From: Candidatus Omnitrophota bacterium
GTDB taxonomy: Bacteria; Omnitrophota; Gorgyraeia; Zapsychrales; Fredricksoniimonadaceae
Length of the DNA: 21,542 nucleotides
Direction of reading: 5' to 3'
Assembly (NCBI GenBank): GCA_016196515.1
Contig: JACPXN010000127.1
Span: 1-21,542, forward strand
The first letter of the stretch is position 1, and each line of letters opens with the position of its first letter. Of this stretch, positions 1 through 7,120 are shown in pieces. A model generated the notes under the pieces. That model was not told the origin of the DNA. It searched no databases and saw nothing but the letters and a program-made list of their open reading frames with translations. The translations under genes were made by a program, and so were the position numbers.

Positions 1-368
1 ACCTTCACCTCTTTTGGAAATTCATATTCGATCGGGTGACTGAACCCTAAATTCATAACAAGTTTATTGCCCTGCACCGCGGCACGAAAACCGACGCCCT
101 GGATCTCCAATTGCTTGCGATGGCCGTTCGTGACCCCCTCGCACATGTTGACGAGGATGCGCTTGGTGGTCCCGTGATTAGACCTGCTCTGTTCAGTGTC
201 ATTGAGGCGATTGACGAACAGCTGATCTTCCTTATGTTCCAATGCGACGCCGGAAGGGATGTCCATGGACAATTTTCCCCTGGGCCCCTCGATATTGACC
301 TTGGCCGCGTCGAAATCGACCTTGACGTTCTTGGGCAGGACAACGGGTGTTTTGGCAATGCGTGACAT
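1..368 (-). CDS. rplF: 50S ribosomal protein L6, N-terminal part (runs off left edge)
   Basis: Large-subunit protein L6 binds 23S rRNA domain VI near the sarcin-ricin and GTPase-centre region. The visible 122 residues start MSRIAKTPVVLP at an ATG (368-366). They contain the N-terminal domain with NIEGPRGKL (about 25-33) and the link into the second domain, LEIQGVGFRA (about 87-96), which is the family's repeated alpha/beta fold. L6 is usually about 180 residues, so roughly a third is outside the window. No stop codon is seen because the gene is cut by the window edge, not because it is broken. The gene follows rpsH as in the spc operon, across a 65-bp spacer holding a palindromic repeat. Upstream of the ATG there is only a weak Shine-Dalgarno match (GGGA, 7 nt away), right after the repeat's end. 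The family call is secure. Confidence 0.96.
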   Translation of the reverse strand, partial: MSRIAKTPVVLPKNVKVDFDAAKVNIEGPRGKLSMDIPSGVALEHKEDQLFVNRLNDTEQSRSNHGTTKRILVNMCEGVTNGHRKQLEIQGVGFRAAVQGNKLVMNLGFSHPIEYEFPKEVK

Positions 369-379
369 AATTTTATCCC

Positions 380-437
380 GTAGGGACGCGATTTATCACG
401 CCCGCTTCATGACGGGTTCGATGAATCGAACCCCTAC
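380..437 (-). repeat. Two-hairpin palindromic repeat of the GTAGGGG family, rpsH-rplF junction
   Basis: On the minus strand the element starts GTAGGGG and ends CCCTAC. It contains two hairpins: GGGTTCGAT / ATCGAACCC (9 bp, 2-nt loop TC) and a second with CGTGAT / ATCGCG around an AA core, including one G-U pair. The terminal TAG (436-434) is the stop codon of rpsH. Two related elements are at 3965-4018 and 8670-8697. It resembles REP or MITE-type intergenic repeats, but no transposase is present to assign it. Confidence 0.8.
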
Positions 438-829
438 CATATATAACAAACCACTTCGCCGCCGATCTTCAACTTCCTGGCTTCGCGGTCGGTGATGATA
501 CCTTTGGATGTGGACAGGACTGCCGTACCCAAGCCGCTGATGACGCGCGGGATGCGGCCATTGTCCGCGTACACACGAAGCCCGGGACGGGAAACGCGTT
601 TTAATCCCATGATGCCGGGCTTGGTGTCCACGTATTTCAAATACACCTTCAGGATCCCCTGCTTGTTGTCCTTCAAAAGGCGGTAATCCTCGATATAACC
701 GTCGTTCTTGAAAATGCCCATCACCCGCTCCAGCAGTTTTGAAGCGGGAAACTCGACGGTTTCCTTGCGCGCCCTAAGGGCATTGCGGATGATGGTCAAT
801 GTATCGGCGATCGGGTCGGAAACAGACAT
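434..829 (-). CDS. rpsH: 30S ribosomal protein S8
   Basis: S8 is a primary 16S rRNA-binding protein of the small-subunit platform and, in E. coli, the autoregulator of the spc operon. The protein is 131 residues, normal for the family. It begins [17 protein letters not shown] and ends with the typical signature: STSKG (about 106-110), TDREAR (about 113-118) and GGEVVCYIW. The reading frame is open further upstream to 937, but the family N-terminus fixes the start at 829. There the ATG shares its A with the rpsZ stop codon (TGATG), indicating translational coupling. The stop TAG lies inside the palindromic repeat at 380-437. In E. coli S8 represses translation by binding near the rplE start. 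Here rplX and rplE overlap, so any such site would have to lie within coding sequence. Confidence 0.98.
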   Translation of the reverse strand: MSVSDPIADTLTIIRNALRARKETVEFPASKLLERVMGIFKNDGYIEDYRLLKDNKQGILKVYLKYVDTKPGIMGLKRVSRPGLRVYADNGRIPRVISGLGTAVLSTSKGIITDREARKLKIGGEVVCYIW

Positions 830-1014
830 CACCAGCTCGCTTTCTTGATACCCGGGATCTCGCCTTTCCAGGCCAGTTCCCGAAAGCAAATGCGGCAAGT
901 GCCGAAACGGCGCAAAAATCCGCGCGAACGACCGCACAATCCGCAGCGGTTATGCCGGCGGACGGAAAATTTCGGTTTCCTTAATGATTTGTTGACCAGC
1001 CCTCTTTTCGCCAT
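829..1014 (-). CDS. rpsZ: 30S ribosomal protein S14, zinc-binding (type Z)
   Basis: S14 is a late-assembling protein of the 30S head. This is the short 61-residue zinc form. Four cysteines are in place, C24-x2-C27 and C40-x2-C43, followed by the conserved [12 protein letters not shown] and the terminus KKASW. The zinc-free paralogue is about 100 residues and lacks these cysteines. Firmicutes, Actinobacteria and many uncultured phyla use the short form; E. coli does not. It lies between rplE and rpsH, the standard spc-operon place. A good ribosome-binding site (AGAGGA) lies just before the ATG, partly made from the rplE stop codon. The protein would require zinc; no zinc-independent alternative is visible here. 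Confidence 0.98.
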   Translation of the reverse strand: MAKRGLVNKSLRKPKFSVRRHNRCGLCGRSRGFLRRFGTCRICFRELAWKGEIPGIKKASW

Positions 1015-1022
1015 AAATTCCT

Positions 1023-1577
1023 CTACGATCCCTGTTTTGTAAATGGCATGCCCAATAACTGCAATAATTCCAAATTTTGTTCCTGGTCCCCGCCTTTGAT
1101 GACAAAGGTGATGTCCATGCCCTGAACGCGATGGTCACGCGCGCCGGCATCGATCTCCGGAAAGATCGACTGGTCGCTGATCCCCAGCGTGTAATTGCCG
1201 CCGCGGTCAAAGGCCTTGCGGGAAAAACCGTTAAAGTCGCGGATACGGGGCAAGGACACATTGACCAAGCGGTCCATGAATTCATACATGCGCCCACGGC
1301 GCAGCGTCACCTTACAGCCGACGGGCAGGTTCTCGCGCAATTTGAAGTTGGAAATGGCTTTCTTGGCGCGGCGGACCATCGGTTTCTGGCCGGTGATCGT
1401 CGCCAGATCATTGGCGGCACGGTCCAATATCTTCACGTCGGCAATGGCCTCCCCGACGCCCATATTGACCACGATCTTTTCAATATGGGGAACGGCCATG
1501 GGGTTCTTGATCCCGAACTTCTTTTGCATGGTCGGGATGACCTCCTTACGGTATTTGTCCTGCAAACGCGGGATCAT
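1023..1577 (-). CDS. rplE: 50S ribosomal protein L5
   Basis: L5 binds 5S rRNA and helps form the central protuberance, contacting S13 in the intersubunit bridge. It is 184 residues, slightly above the usual 178-180. Recognisable stretches are [11 protein letters not shown] (about 34-44), [20 protein letters not shown] (about 62-81), the loop [12 protein letters not shown] and the C-terminal QGMDITFVI ... LLGMPF. It starts [13 protein letters not shown] at an ATG that overlaps the rplX stop by four bases (ATGA, 1574-1577), so re-initiation from rplX is likely. The downstream gap to rpsZ is 8 bp. Nothing is missing or unusual. Confidence 0.98.
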   Translation of the reverse strand: MIPRLQDKYRKEVIPTMQKKFGIKNPMAVPHIEKIVVNMGVGEAIADVKILDRAANDLATITGQKPMVRRAKKAISNFKLRENLPVGCKVTLRRGRMYEFMDRLVNVSLPRIRDFNGFSRKAFDRGGNYTLGISDQSIFPEIDAGARDHRVQGMDITFVIKGGDQEQNLELLQLLGMPFTKQGS

Positions 1578-1885
1578 ATCGCTTCACCGGTTTTTCTGAC
1601 AACACGGATCTTGCCGCCGTCCTTAAGGACCTTGGCGGAAAAACGCACGGGCTTATTGGTCTTTTTGTCGAAGAGCATCAGATTCGCCATGGACACGGGC
1701 TTTTCCAGTTCGATGTAACCGCCCTGGGGAGTGGTGTCGCTTTTGCGCACCGATTTTTTGACCACGTTGATGTTCTCAATGACGGCCTTGCGTTCTTTCG
1801 GCAGGACAGACACGACCTTGCCGGTCTTGCCCTTGTCCTTGCCCACCATGACCATCACCAGATCATCTTTTTTGATACGAAGCAT
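1574..1885 (-). CDS. rplX: 50S ribosomal protein L24
   Basis: L24 initiates assembly of the 50S subunit by binding the 5' domain of 23S rRNA near the exit tunnel. It is 103 residues, normal length. The KOW motif is at the N-terminus (VMVMVGKDKGKTGKV, about residues 9-23), followed by the family signature IENINVVKKSVRKS and GGYIELEKPVSMANLML. The ATG directly abuts the rplN stop (TAG-ATG, no spacer), with AGAGGTGG upstream inside rplN as a plausible ribosome-binding site. The 3' end overlaps rplE by 4 bp. In E. coli the S8 repressor site lies at the rplX-rplE boundary, but no intergenic space exists for it here. Confidence 0.98.
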   Translation of the reverse strand: MLRIKKDDLVMVMVGKDKGKTGKVVSVLPKERKAVIENINVVKKSVRKSDTTPQGGYIELEKPVSMANLMLFDKKTNKPVRFSAKVLKDGGKIRVVRKTGEAI

Positions 1886-2254
1886 CTAAACCACCTCTGG
1901 TGCTAAAGAAATTATTTTCATGTATTCCATATTGCGCAGTTCGCGCGCCACGGGCCCAAAGACGCGGGTCCCTTTGGGATTGCCGGCGTCGTCGATGATG
2001 ACCACCGCGTTGGTGTCAAAACGCACATGGGTGCCGTCGGGCCTGCGGATCATCTTTTTGGTGCGCACGACGATGCCCTTGGCCATGGTGCCTTTCCTGA
2101 CCGCGGCATCCGGAGCGCTTTCCTTGATATTGACCCTGACGATATCGCCGACCTTGGCCCCCATTTTACCTTTGGCTTTGAGAACGCCGATCACAGAGGC
2201 CTTGCGGGCCCCGGTATTGTCGGCAACATCCAAAATGGTCTTAAGCTGGATCAC
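1886..2254 (-). CDS. rplN: 50S ribosomal protein L14 (GTG start)
   Basis: L14 sits on the subunit interface next to L19 and forms bridges to 16S rRNA. At 122 residues it matches the family length exactly. It starts IQLKTILDVADNTGARK after the initiator and carries the conserved stretch RRPDGTHVRFDTNAVVIID, then GTRVFGPVARELR near the C-terminus. The start codon is GTG (2254-2252), fused to the rpsQ stop as GTGA, so translation is probably coupled to rpsQ. The family N-terminus (MIQ...) supports this start over any internal one. The neighbours rpsQ and rplX are the canonical ones. Confidence 0.98.
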   Translation of the reverse strand: MIQLKTILDVADNTGARKASVIGVLKAKGKMGAKVGDIVRVNIKESAPDAAVRKGTMAKGIVVRTKKMIRRPDGTHVRFDTNAVVIIDDAGNPKGTRVFGPVARELRNMEYMKIISLAPEVV

Positions 2255-2496
2255 TTGACGACCTCGCGAATGATCCAGCGCTTGTCCTTGGACAATGGCC
2301 GGGTTTCCATGATGCGCACCACGTCCCCCGCCTTGGTCGCGTTGGCCTCGTCATGCGCCTTGTACTTCGCAAAACTGCGCACGGACTTTTCGTACTTGGC
2401 ATGCTTGCTGACCCACGACACCCGCACCACGCGGGTCTTGTCCATCTTGTCGCTGACAACAACAGCCGTTAACAGGCGGCGGTTATTTCTTTCCAT
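2251..2496 (-). CDS. rpsQ: 30S ribosomal protein S17
   Basis: S17 is a primary 16S rRNA-binding protein with an OB fold, at the 5' domain of the 30S body. It is 81 residues, which is typical. Visible signatures are VVVSDKMDKTRVVRV (about 12-26), YKAHDEANATKAGDVVRI and ETRPLSKDKRW near the C-terminus. Its ATG lies inside the end of rpmC, in a different frame, giving a 14-bp overlap (2483-2496). No strong ribosome-binding site is visible, so it probably depends on ribosomes finishing rpmC. It is followed by rplN with a 4-bp overlap. Confidence 0.97.
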   Translation of the reverse strand: MERNNRRLLTAVVVSDKMDKTRVVRVSWVSKHAKYEKSVRSFAKYKAHDEANATKAGDVVRIMETRPLSKDKRWIIREVVK

Positions 2497-2683
2497 GGGA
2501 CTTTCTTTCGTTTAAGACCGTCAGGATACGGGCAATGTCTTTCTTGGCCTTCTTGAACAACGCCGGTTTCTCGACACGGCCCAGCTGACGCTGATTGTTG
2601 AGGCCGAAGAGTTCCTTCTTGATCTGCTTTTCCTTGGCCGCCAGATCTTCGACAGACAGGTCTCTCAACTCTTTGGTCTTCAT
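2483..2683 (-). CDS. rpmC: 50S ribosomal protein L29
   Basis: L29 is a small helical protein at the polypeptide exit site, beside L23, where trigger factor and SRP dock. The product is 66 residues, starting MKTKELRDLSVEDL and continuing as two helices with the typical KELFGLNNQRQLGRVEKP segment and a KKDIARILTVLNER second helix. The frame is open nine codons further upstream into rplP, but MKTKELR is the family N-terminus and GGCGGAT upstream serves as a ribosome-binding site, so the start is placed at 2683. A 13-bp gap separates it from rplP, and its end overlaps rpsQ by 14 bp. Confidence 0.96.
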   Translation of the reverse strand: MKTKELRDLSVEDLAAKEKQIKKELFGLNNQRQLGRVEKPALFKKAKKDIARILTVLNERKSHGKK

Positions 2684-2696
2684 ATGCGATCCGCCT

Positions 2697-3113
2697 TTAG
2701 TGACCTTCACGCGTCACGAATTTCGTTCTGAGCGACAATTTAAAAGCGACCAAGCGCAGGACCTGTTTGGCGAAATCCGCCGGAACACCGCCGAGTTCAA
2801 AAATGATCTTGCCCCGCCTGACCACCGCGACCCAATGGTCCAGGTCCCCTTTGCCCTTGCCCATGCGGGTTTCCGCGGGTTTCTTGGTGATGGACTTGTG
2901 CGGGAAGGCGCTGATCCACAATTTGCCGGTGCCGCGCAGTTTACGGGCCACGACAACGCGGGATGCCTCCAACTGGCGCGCCGGGAGAAACCCGTTCTCC
3001 AGGGCCTTGAGGCCATATTCACCGAAATGCATCTGGCTTCCGATAACGGCGATGCCGCGGGATTTCCCCTTTTGGCTCTTGCGGTACTTGACTCTTTTAG
3101 GCATCAACAACAT
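2697..3113 (-). CDS. rplP: 50S ribosomal protein L16
   Basis: L16 binds near the A-site tRNA elbow and the peptidyl-transferase region and is needed late in 50S assembly. It is 138 residues, normal for the family. Signatures are PKRVKYRKSQKGKSRG at the N-terminus, HFGEYGLKALENGFL, the KPAETRMGKGKGD stretch (about residues 79-91) and RGKIIFELGGVP. Two starts compete. The ATG at 3113 gives MLLMPKRV, resembling the common family form MLMPKRV, and has AGGTG seven bases upstream. The ATG at 3104 gives MPKRV. The first is preferred because of the ribosome-binding site. The upstream spacer to rpsC is 109 bp and carries two palindromes. Confidence 0.97.
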   Translation of the reverse strand: MLLMPKRVKYRKSQKGKSRGIAVIGSQMHFGEYGLKALENGFLPARQLEASRVVVARKLRGTGKLWISAFPHKSITKKPAETRMGKGKGDLDHWVAVVRRGKIIFELGGVPADFAKQVLRLVAFKLSLRTKFVTREGH

Positions 3114-3120
3114 AAATGAG

Positions 3121-3125
3121 CACCT
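3121..3125 (-). promoter_or_regulatory. rplP ribosome-binding site at the foot of a hairpin
   Basis: AGGTG on the minus strand lies 7 nt before the ATG at 3113 and supports that start. Its first two bases (3125 and 3124) are also the last pairs of the 18-bp hairpin 3124-3161, so strong folding would partly occupy the site. Whether this affects translation is inference. Confidence 0.6.
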
Positions 3126-3161
3126 GACTTGACGTCGGCCTTTAGGCCGACGTCAAGTCAG
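3124..3161 (-). repeat. Perfect 18-bp-arm palindrome between rpsC and rplP
   Basis: The arms 3124-3141 and 3144-3161 are perfect reverse complements with a two-base loop. The core reads GACGTCGGCC ... GGCCGACGTC. No T-run follows on the transcribed strand, so it is not a standard terminator. It could be a REP-like element, an RNA-processing or stabilising hairpin, or a translation-control element for rplP. Confidence 0.85.
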
Positions 3162-3174
3162 CCTGTGCGAATTT

Positions 3175-3218
3175 ATCCCGCGAAGCGGCCAAATGAAAAT
3201 TTTGCCGCGTAGCGGGAT
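3175..3218 (-). repeat. Second inverted repeat between rpsC and rplP
   Basis: The arms ATCCCGCGAAGCGGC (3175-3189) and GCCGCGTAGCGGGAT (3204-3218) pair as 7 bp plus 5 bp around a 3x3 mismatch (GAA against TAC read on one strand), with a 14-base loop. It starts 4 bp from the rpsC stop codon. It looks like a degenerate dispersed palindrome. Together with 3124-3161 it occupies nearly the whole spacer. Confidence 0.7.
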
Positions 3219-3222
3219 TTCC

Positions 3223-3951
3223 TTAAGAAGCTTCAGGCACAACAGGAACAACCGGCGCTGCGGGCTGGACCGGGACCGCGCTCTGCAAGGCCGCTTGGGC
3301 CTGCTCCTCGATCTCCTGCTGGTCTTTGATCACGTCACCCTTGTAGATCCAGACCTTGACACCCAGTAAACCATAGGTCGTCAACGCTTGTGCGAAACCG
3401 TAATCAATGTCCGCGCGCAGGGTCTGTAAAGGGACCTTCCCTTCATGATATTTCTCGGTGCGGGCCAGTTCCGCGCCGCCCAAACGTCCGGCGCAGCGGA
3501 TCTTGATGCCTTTGGCGCCGGCCGCGCGGGCCTGTTCAATGGCGCGCTTCATGGCACGGCGGAACGCCACGCGTTTCTCCAACTGGAACGCCACGCTCTG
3601 GGCCACCAATTGGGCGTCAACGGACGGGTTTTTGATCTCCTGAATGTCTATTGCCATCTCGCGGCTGGTGATCTTGCCCAGATCAGCGCGCAAACGGTCG
3701 ATGTCAGCGCCCCGCCGGCCGATGATGACGCCCGGACGGGCAGAATGGATACGGACCTTGATCTGTTCGGCCAAACGCTCGATCACAACCATGGATACCG
3801 CGGCCTGCTTGAATTTTTCATTGATATATTTGCGGATCTTGAAATCTTCCCGGATATTCCTGGAATAATCCCTGCGTTCAGCGAACCACAGGCTGTGCCA
3901 GTTCTTGGTAAACCCGAGCCTCAATGCTAATGGATGAACTTTTTGTCCCAA
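3223..3951 (-). CDS. rpsC: 30S ribosomal protein S3 (TTG start)
   Basis: S3 forms the mRNA entry channel of the 30S head with S4 and S5. From the proposed TTG start the product is 242 residues, beginning MGQKVHPLALRLGF, the family N-terminus. The type II KH domain has its GxxG loop as GRRG (about 78-81). The C-terminal domain includes RRAMKRAIEQARAAGAKG (about 131-148), and a proline/valine-rich tail follows (about 225-242). The frame is open upstream through an ATG at 3981 and one at 4002, both inside the repeat 3965-4018. However, AAAGGA lies 7 nt before the TTG, and family alignment favours the TTG. The upstream neighbour is rplV, whose stop lies in the same repeat; the downstream one is rplP. 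Confidence 0.95.
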   Translation of the reverse strand: MGQKVHPLALRLGFTKNWHSLWFAERRDYSRNIREDFKIRKYINEKFKQAAVSMVVIERLAEQIKVRIHSARPGVIIGRRGADIDRLRADLGKITSREMAIDIQEIKNPSVDAQLVAQSVAFQLEKRVAFRRAMKRAIEQARAAGAKGIKIRCAGRLGGAELARTEKYHEGKVPLQTLRADIDYGFAQALTTYGLLGVKVWIYKGDVIKDQQEIEEQAQAALQSAVPVQPAAPVVPVVPEAS

Positions 3952-3958
3952 TGTAATA

Positions 3959-3964
3959 TCCTTT
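3959..3964 (-). promoter_or_regulatory. rpsC ribosome-binding site that selects the TTG start
   Basis: AAAGGA on the minus strand is followed by 7 nt and then TTG (3951-3949), which opens the family N-terminus GQKVHP. It begins immediately after the end of the palindromic repeat (3965). The upstream in-frame ATG at 3981 has no comparable site. This is the evidence for a non-ATG start. Confidence 0.75.
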
Positions 3965-4018
3965 GTAGGGGCGTGATTCATCACGCCCGTCAAGGGACGC
4001 AATAAATTGCGCCCCTAC
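3965..4018 (-). repeat. Two-hairpin palindromic repeat of the GTAGGGG family, rplV-rpsC junction
   Basis: The element is bounded by GTAGGGG and CCCCTAC. One hairpin pairs GGGCGTGAT with ATCACGCCC (9 bp, loop TC on the plus strand). The other pairs CGCAAT with ATTGCG around an AA core, extended by GGG/CCC past one mismatch. Compared with the copy at 380-437 it is in the opposite orientation. The minus-strand TAG at 4017-4015 is the stop codon of rplV. Confidence 0.85.
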
Positions 4019-4347
4019 GTTTTCAAATCCAATTCAATGGTCAAATGCGTGGTGCGGCGCAGGATCGGGGTGGCGCGGCCGAAAGATGCGGCACGAAAAC
4101 GCTTCCAGGCGCCGCCGTGATTGGCCGTGATCATCGAAACATACAACTGCTCCTGGGCCAAACCTTTTTGTTTGGCATTACTGACTGCGGAGTCAAGGAC
4201 CTTCTTCACGAAGGAAGCGCCGCCCTTGTTGATCTGGGCCAAAAGGGCCTGGCTCGTCGGAACGTCTTTGCCGCGGATGGCGTCGATGACCTGACGGACC
4301 TTCATGGATGAAACTCTCAAAAATTTTGCATGCGCGGCGGCTATCAT
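4015..4347 (-). CDS. rplV: 50S ribosomal protein L22
   Basis: L22 lines the exit tunnel; its long hairpin loop forms the tunnel constriction with L4. It is 110 residues, normal length. Visible parts are AHAKFLRVSSMKVRQVIDAI (about 5-24), FVKKVLDSAVSNAKQ, the loop segment GGAWKRFRAASFGRATPILRR and the final strand TTHLTIELDL. The start ATG has AAGGA seven bases upstream, after the rpsS stop (9-bp gap). The last codon is followed by TAG that belongs to the repeat 3965-4018, so the repeat defines the exact C-terminus (LKT). No unusual insertion is seen in the tunnel loop. Confidence 0.97.
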   Translation of the reverse strand: MIAAAHAKFLRVSSMKVRQVIDAIRGKDVPTSQALLAQINKGGASFVKKVLDSAVSNAKQKGLAQEQLYVSMITANHGGAWKRFRAASFGRATPILRRTTHLTIELDLKT

Positions 4348-4356
4348 GGAATGTCC

Positions 4357-4644
4357 TTATTTCTTCTGCATTGCTTTCTTGGCCTTGACGCCGCCATGCT
4401 GTTTGAACGTGCGGGTCGCAACGAACTCGCCAAGTTTCAAACCCACCATGTTCTCGGTGATGAACACCGGCACATGCTTGCGGCCGTCGTGCACCGCGAA
4501 CGTGTATCCGACGAAATTCGGGATGATGGTGGAACGGCGCGACCAGGTCTTGATCGGCTGGCGCTGGCCGCTCTGGATGACTTTGTCGAAGCGGCGCATC
4601 AGAGATGCCTCGACATACGCGCCTTTTTTAATGGAACGTGACAT
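4357..4644 (-). CDS. rpsS: 30S ribosomal protein S19
   Basis: S19 sits on the 30S head, contacts S13 and takes part in the bridge to L5. It is 95 residues, usual length. It begins [19 protein letters not shown] and contains [20 protein letters not shown], then [22 protein letters not shown], all diagnostic. The frame is open a further 29 codons upstream through the end of rplB, but the family N-terminus places the start at 4644, 2 bp after the rplB stop. Its stop is followed by a 9-bp gap and rplV. Confidence 0.98.
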   Translation of the reverse strand: MSRSIKKGAYVEASLMRRFDKVIQSGQRQPIKTWSRRSTIIPNFVGYTFAVHDGRKHVPVFITENMVGLKLGEFVATRTFKQHGGVKAKKAMQKK

Positions 4645-4646
4645 GG

Positions 4647-5486
4647 TTACTTTGCCCTTCTGGCGACGATGAATGGATCGGAATATTTCCGGCGCTTGCG
4701 CGTCCTGAAGCCCTTGGTCGGTTTGCCCCAAGGGGTGACCGGATGCGGGTTGCCTTGCGGCGCCTTGCCTTCGCCGCCGCCGTGCGGGTGGTCCACAGGG
4801 TTCATGACAACGCCGCGCGACTGCGGACGGCGGCCCAGCCAGCGGCTGCGGCCGGCCTTGCCGATCGCGATCGACCCATTTTCCACATTGCTCAACTGCC
4901 CGATGGTGGCGCGGCAGTCCACGGACACCTTGCGCACTTCGCTGGACGGCAAACGCACATGGGCCATGGCCCCTTCGCGCGCGATCAATTGGGCGGAGGT
5001 GCCGGCCGAACGGACCATTTGGCCGCCCTTGCCCGGTCTTATTTCAATATTATGTACACCGGTCCCCAGGGGGATCTTCCCCAACGGCATGCAATTGCCG
5101 GCCTTCATTTCCACGTCGGTATCGTCGGTGCTGACAACCGTCTCTCCCGCTTTCAAATCGAGCGGGGCCAAAATATAGGCCCTGGTCTTGTCGCTCTTGT
5201 ACTGGATCAGGGCGATGCGCACGGTGCGGTTGGGGTCATATTCAATGGCCAAGACCTCAGCCGGATCATCCACGCGGCTGCGCTTGAAATCAATGACGCG
5301 GTACATACGCTTGTGGCCGGCCCCGCGATGGCGCGAGGTGATGCGGCCATAAGAGTTACGGCCGCCGCTTTTCTTCAAAGGCAGCAGCAGGGACTTTTCC
5401 GGCTTGGCCTTGGTGATCTCGGCAAAATCGTTGATGAGCGCGTGGCGCACGCCGTTCGTTGTCGGTTTAAATCTTTTGAGTCCCAT
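4647..5486 (-). CDS. rplB: 50S ribosomal protein L2
   Basis: L2 is a primary 23S rRNA-binding protein required for subunit association and peptidyl-transferase activity. It is 279 residues, close to the usual 273-278. It starts [20 protein letters not shown], has the SH3-like RNA-binding core with [20 protein letters not shown] (about 42-61), and the His-rich loop [17 protein letters not shown] with HPH at about 233-235, matching the E. coli His229 region. The ATG at 5486 shares its A with the rplW stop (TGATG). A GTG one codon earlier is possible but less likely. Downstream, rpsS begins after 2 bp. Confidence 0.98.
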   Translation of the reverse strand: MGLKRFKPTTNGVRHALINDFAEITKAKPEKSLLLPLKKSGGRNSYGRITSRHRGAGHKRMYRVIDFKRSRVDDPAEVLAIEYDPNRTVRIALIQYKSDKTRAYILAPLDLKAGETVVSTDDTDVEMKAGNCMPLGKIPLGTGVHNIEIRPGKGGQMVRSAGTSAQLIAREGAMAHVRLPSSEVRKVSVDCRATIGQLSNVENGSIAIGKAGRSRWLGRRPQSRGVVMNPVDHPHGGGEGKAPQGNPHPVTPWGKPTKGFRTRKRRKYSDPFIVARRAK

Positions 5487-5764
5487 CACACAGCCTCAAT
5501 CTTCTGTCCCTCTTTCAGGGACACAACCGCTTTTTTCCAACCTGTGGTGTAACCGCTCCTTAAACGCACGCGCTTGAGTTTGCCGGACACGCGCCCGGTG
5601 TTGACGGAGGCGACCTTGACCTTGTAAATTTCCTCAACCGCGCGTTTGACGTCGATCTTGGTCGCCTCGGGAGTCACGCGGAAACAATACTTGCCCTGGC
5701 TTTCTAAGGACGTTCCTTTTTCCGTGCGCACGAGCGCTTTTAAAATATCGTAGGCGGTGATCAT
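5486..5764 (-). CDS. rplW: 50S ribosomal protein L23
   Basis: L23 lies at the exit of the polypeptide tunnel and docks trigger factor and SRP. It is 92 residues, in the short bacterial range (about 93-100). Signatures are [19 protein letters not shown] (about 12-30), [20 protein letters not shown] and the C-terminal [19 protein letters not shown]. The ATG overlaps the rplD stop by four bases (ATGA, 5761-5764), and the stop overlaps the rplB start by one. This is the canonical S10-operon position between rplD and rplB. Confidence 0.98.
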   Translation of the reverse strand: MITAYDILKALVRTEKGTSLESQGKYCFRVTPEATKIDVKRAVEEIYKVKVASVNTGRVSGKLKRVRLRSGYTTGWKKAVVSLKEGQKIEAV

Positions 5765-6384
5765 TGGATCCTCTTCAATAACGTCTGCATCGCCATTTTG
5801 GTGACCAACAGCGCTTTATGATCCATGATATCCAGCGCGTTGACGTCGCTGGCACGCGATAAGGTCACGCGCTCGAGGTTACGGCCGGCCAATAATGTCT
5901 TGGCGTCAGCCCCGTCCAGGACGACCAGAACGCGGCCCTGGACCTTGACGTCCTCAAGGATCTTGGCAAAATCCCTGGTCTTTCCTGAAGGAACGGACAC
6001 GCCGTCCACGCAAACCAGATCATTGCTTAAAAATTTGGCATTCAGGGACTCCCGCAAAGCCGCGATACGCACTTTCCGGGGAACGTCAAAAGAAAAATCG
6101 CGCGGCTTGGGGCCGAAGACGATCCCGCCTTTTTTCCACAACGGCGAACGGTTGGAGCCCGCGCGCGCGCGGCCTGTGCCTTTCTGGGCCCAGGGTTTTT
6201 TGCCGCCGCCGGAGACCTCGCCCCGGTCCTTGGTAGAAACGTTGCCCTGGCGCCGATTAGCACGGTACATGACCACGGCCTGGTGAATGACCGCGTCGTG
6301 GACATGGACGCCGAACTGCTCTTTGGGCAATTTAACGCCGGCACTTTTTTTCCCTTCAACATTGACAACGGCTAATTCCGGCAT
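5761..6384 (-). CDS. rplD: 50S ribosomal protein L4
   Basis: L4 has a globular surface domain and a long loop reaching the exit-tunnel constriction. In E. coli it also autoregulates the S10 operon through the leader before rpsJ. The protein is 207 residues, typical. The extended-loop region is visible as KPWAQKGTGRARAGSNRSP (about 63-81), followed by GGIVFGPKPRDFSFDVPRK. Here rpsJ overlaps tuf, so no S10-type leader can exist in the usual place. A 7-bp gap with TAAGGATG before the ATG serves both as rplC stop and ribosome-binding site. The 3' end overlaps rplW by 4 bp. Confidence 0.97.
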   Translation of the reverse strand: MPELAVVNVEGKKSAGVKLPKEQFGVHVHDAVIHQAVVMYRANRRQGNVSTKDRGEVSGGGKKPWAQKGTGRARAGSNRSPLWKKGGIVFGPKPRDFSFDVPRKVRIAALRESLNAKFLSNDLVCVDGVSVPSGKTRDFAKILEDVKVQGRVLVVLDGADAKTLLAGRNLERVTLSRASDVNALDIMDHKALLVTKMAMQTLLKRIQ

Positions 6385-6391
6385 ATCATCC

Positions 6392-7120
6392 TTATTTCTT
6401 CACGATTTTAACGGCAGAGGCAGCGGCCTTGCTCTGTTTCATCGGGTTGTGCTTGACAGCAACCGTTTCTTTTTTCTCCTCAAGCGAACGAAAAACTTTC
6501 TTCCTGGATCTATTGACCAAAACAATGGCGTTGACGGGACCCGGGACAGCGCCCTTGACCAGGATCAAATGATGGCCGGCATCCACCCTCATGACGCGCA
6601 AATTCTGCACGGTCACGGTGTCCGCGCCCATGTGGCCGGGCATATGCTGGCCTTTATAGACGCGCGAGGGGTCGGAACTGGCACCGATGGACCCGACACG
6701 GCGATGATGCATGGAACCGTGCGCGGCCGGACCGCCGCTCCAATGCCAGCGCACCATGCCGCCCTGGAAACCTTTGCCGATGGACGTGCCTGTGACGTCG
6801 ACGAAATCCCCGGCCTTGAAAAGGTCCGCCTTCAATTCCTGGCCGACTTTGTAATCTTTGTTGTCGGAGGAAAAAAATTCATTGATATGCTTCAAAGGCG
6901 CAACGCCGATCTTTTTGAAAAAACCACTTTCGGGTTTTTTCAAACGGGCCTCCGGAACGGGGGCATAACCCAGCACCACTTTTCCGCCGGAGGCGGACTT
7001 TTCCTTCAACCCCAAAACGGTGCAGGGACCGGCTTCGACCACGGTGACGGGAACGATGTTCCCTTCATTGTCGAAGATCTGGGTCATGCCCACTTTTTTG
7101 CCCATCATGCCGCGGATCAT
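6392..7120 (-). CDS. rplC: 50S ribosomal protein L3
   Basis: L3 is one of the two assembly-initiator proteins of the 50S subunit; its extension reaches the peptidyl-transferase centre. It is 242 residues, longer than the usual 205-220 because of a lysine- and alanine-rich C-terminal tail (about 215-242). It begins [20 protein letters not shown]. The central extension is visible in [18 protein letters not shown] and [20 protein letters not shown], then [13 protein letters not shown]. The ATG overlaps the rpsJ stop by 4 bp. A 7-bp gap separates it from rplD. The tail looks like a basic lineage-specific extension, not a fusion. Confidence 0.97.
   Translation of the reverse strand: MIRGMMGKKVGMTQIFDNEGNIVPVTVVEAGPCTVLGLKEKSASGGKVVLGYAPVPEARLKKPESGFFKKIGVAPLKHINEFFSSDNKDYKVGQELKADLFKAGDFVDVTGTSIGKGFQGGMVRWHWSGGPAAHGSMHHRRVGSIGASSDPSRVYKGQHMPGHMGADTVTVQNLRVMRVDAGHHLILVKGAVPGPVNAIVLVNRSRKKVFRSLEEKKETVAVKHNPMKQSKAAASAVKIVKK

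Noticed and set aside
1..368. rplF as a truncated pseudogene
   Set aside because: The frame is intact up to the window edge; the missing C-terminus is due to the window boundary.
830..937. Longer rpsH with a 36-residue N-terminal extension
   Set aside because: The extension is an out-of-frame reading of rpsZ; the S8 family starts at MSVSDPIAD, which has a TGATG coupling with rpsZ.
4645..4731. Longer rpsS start at 4731
   Set aside because: The additional residues come from rplB coding sequence; MSRSIKKG is the universal S19 N-terminus.
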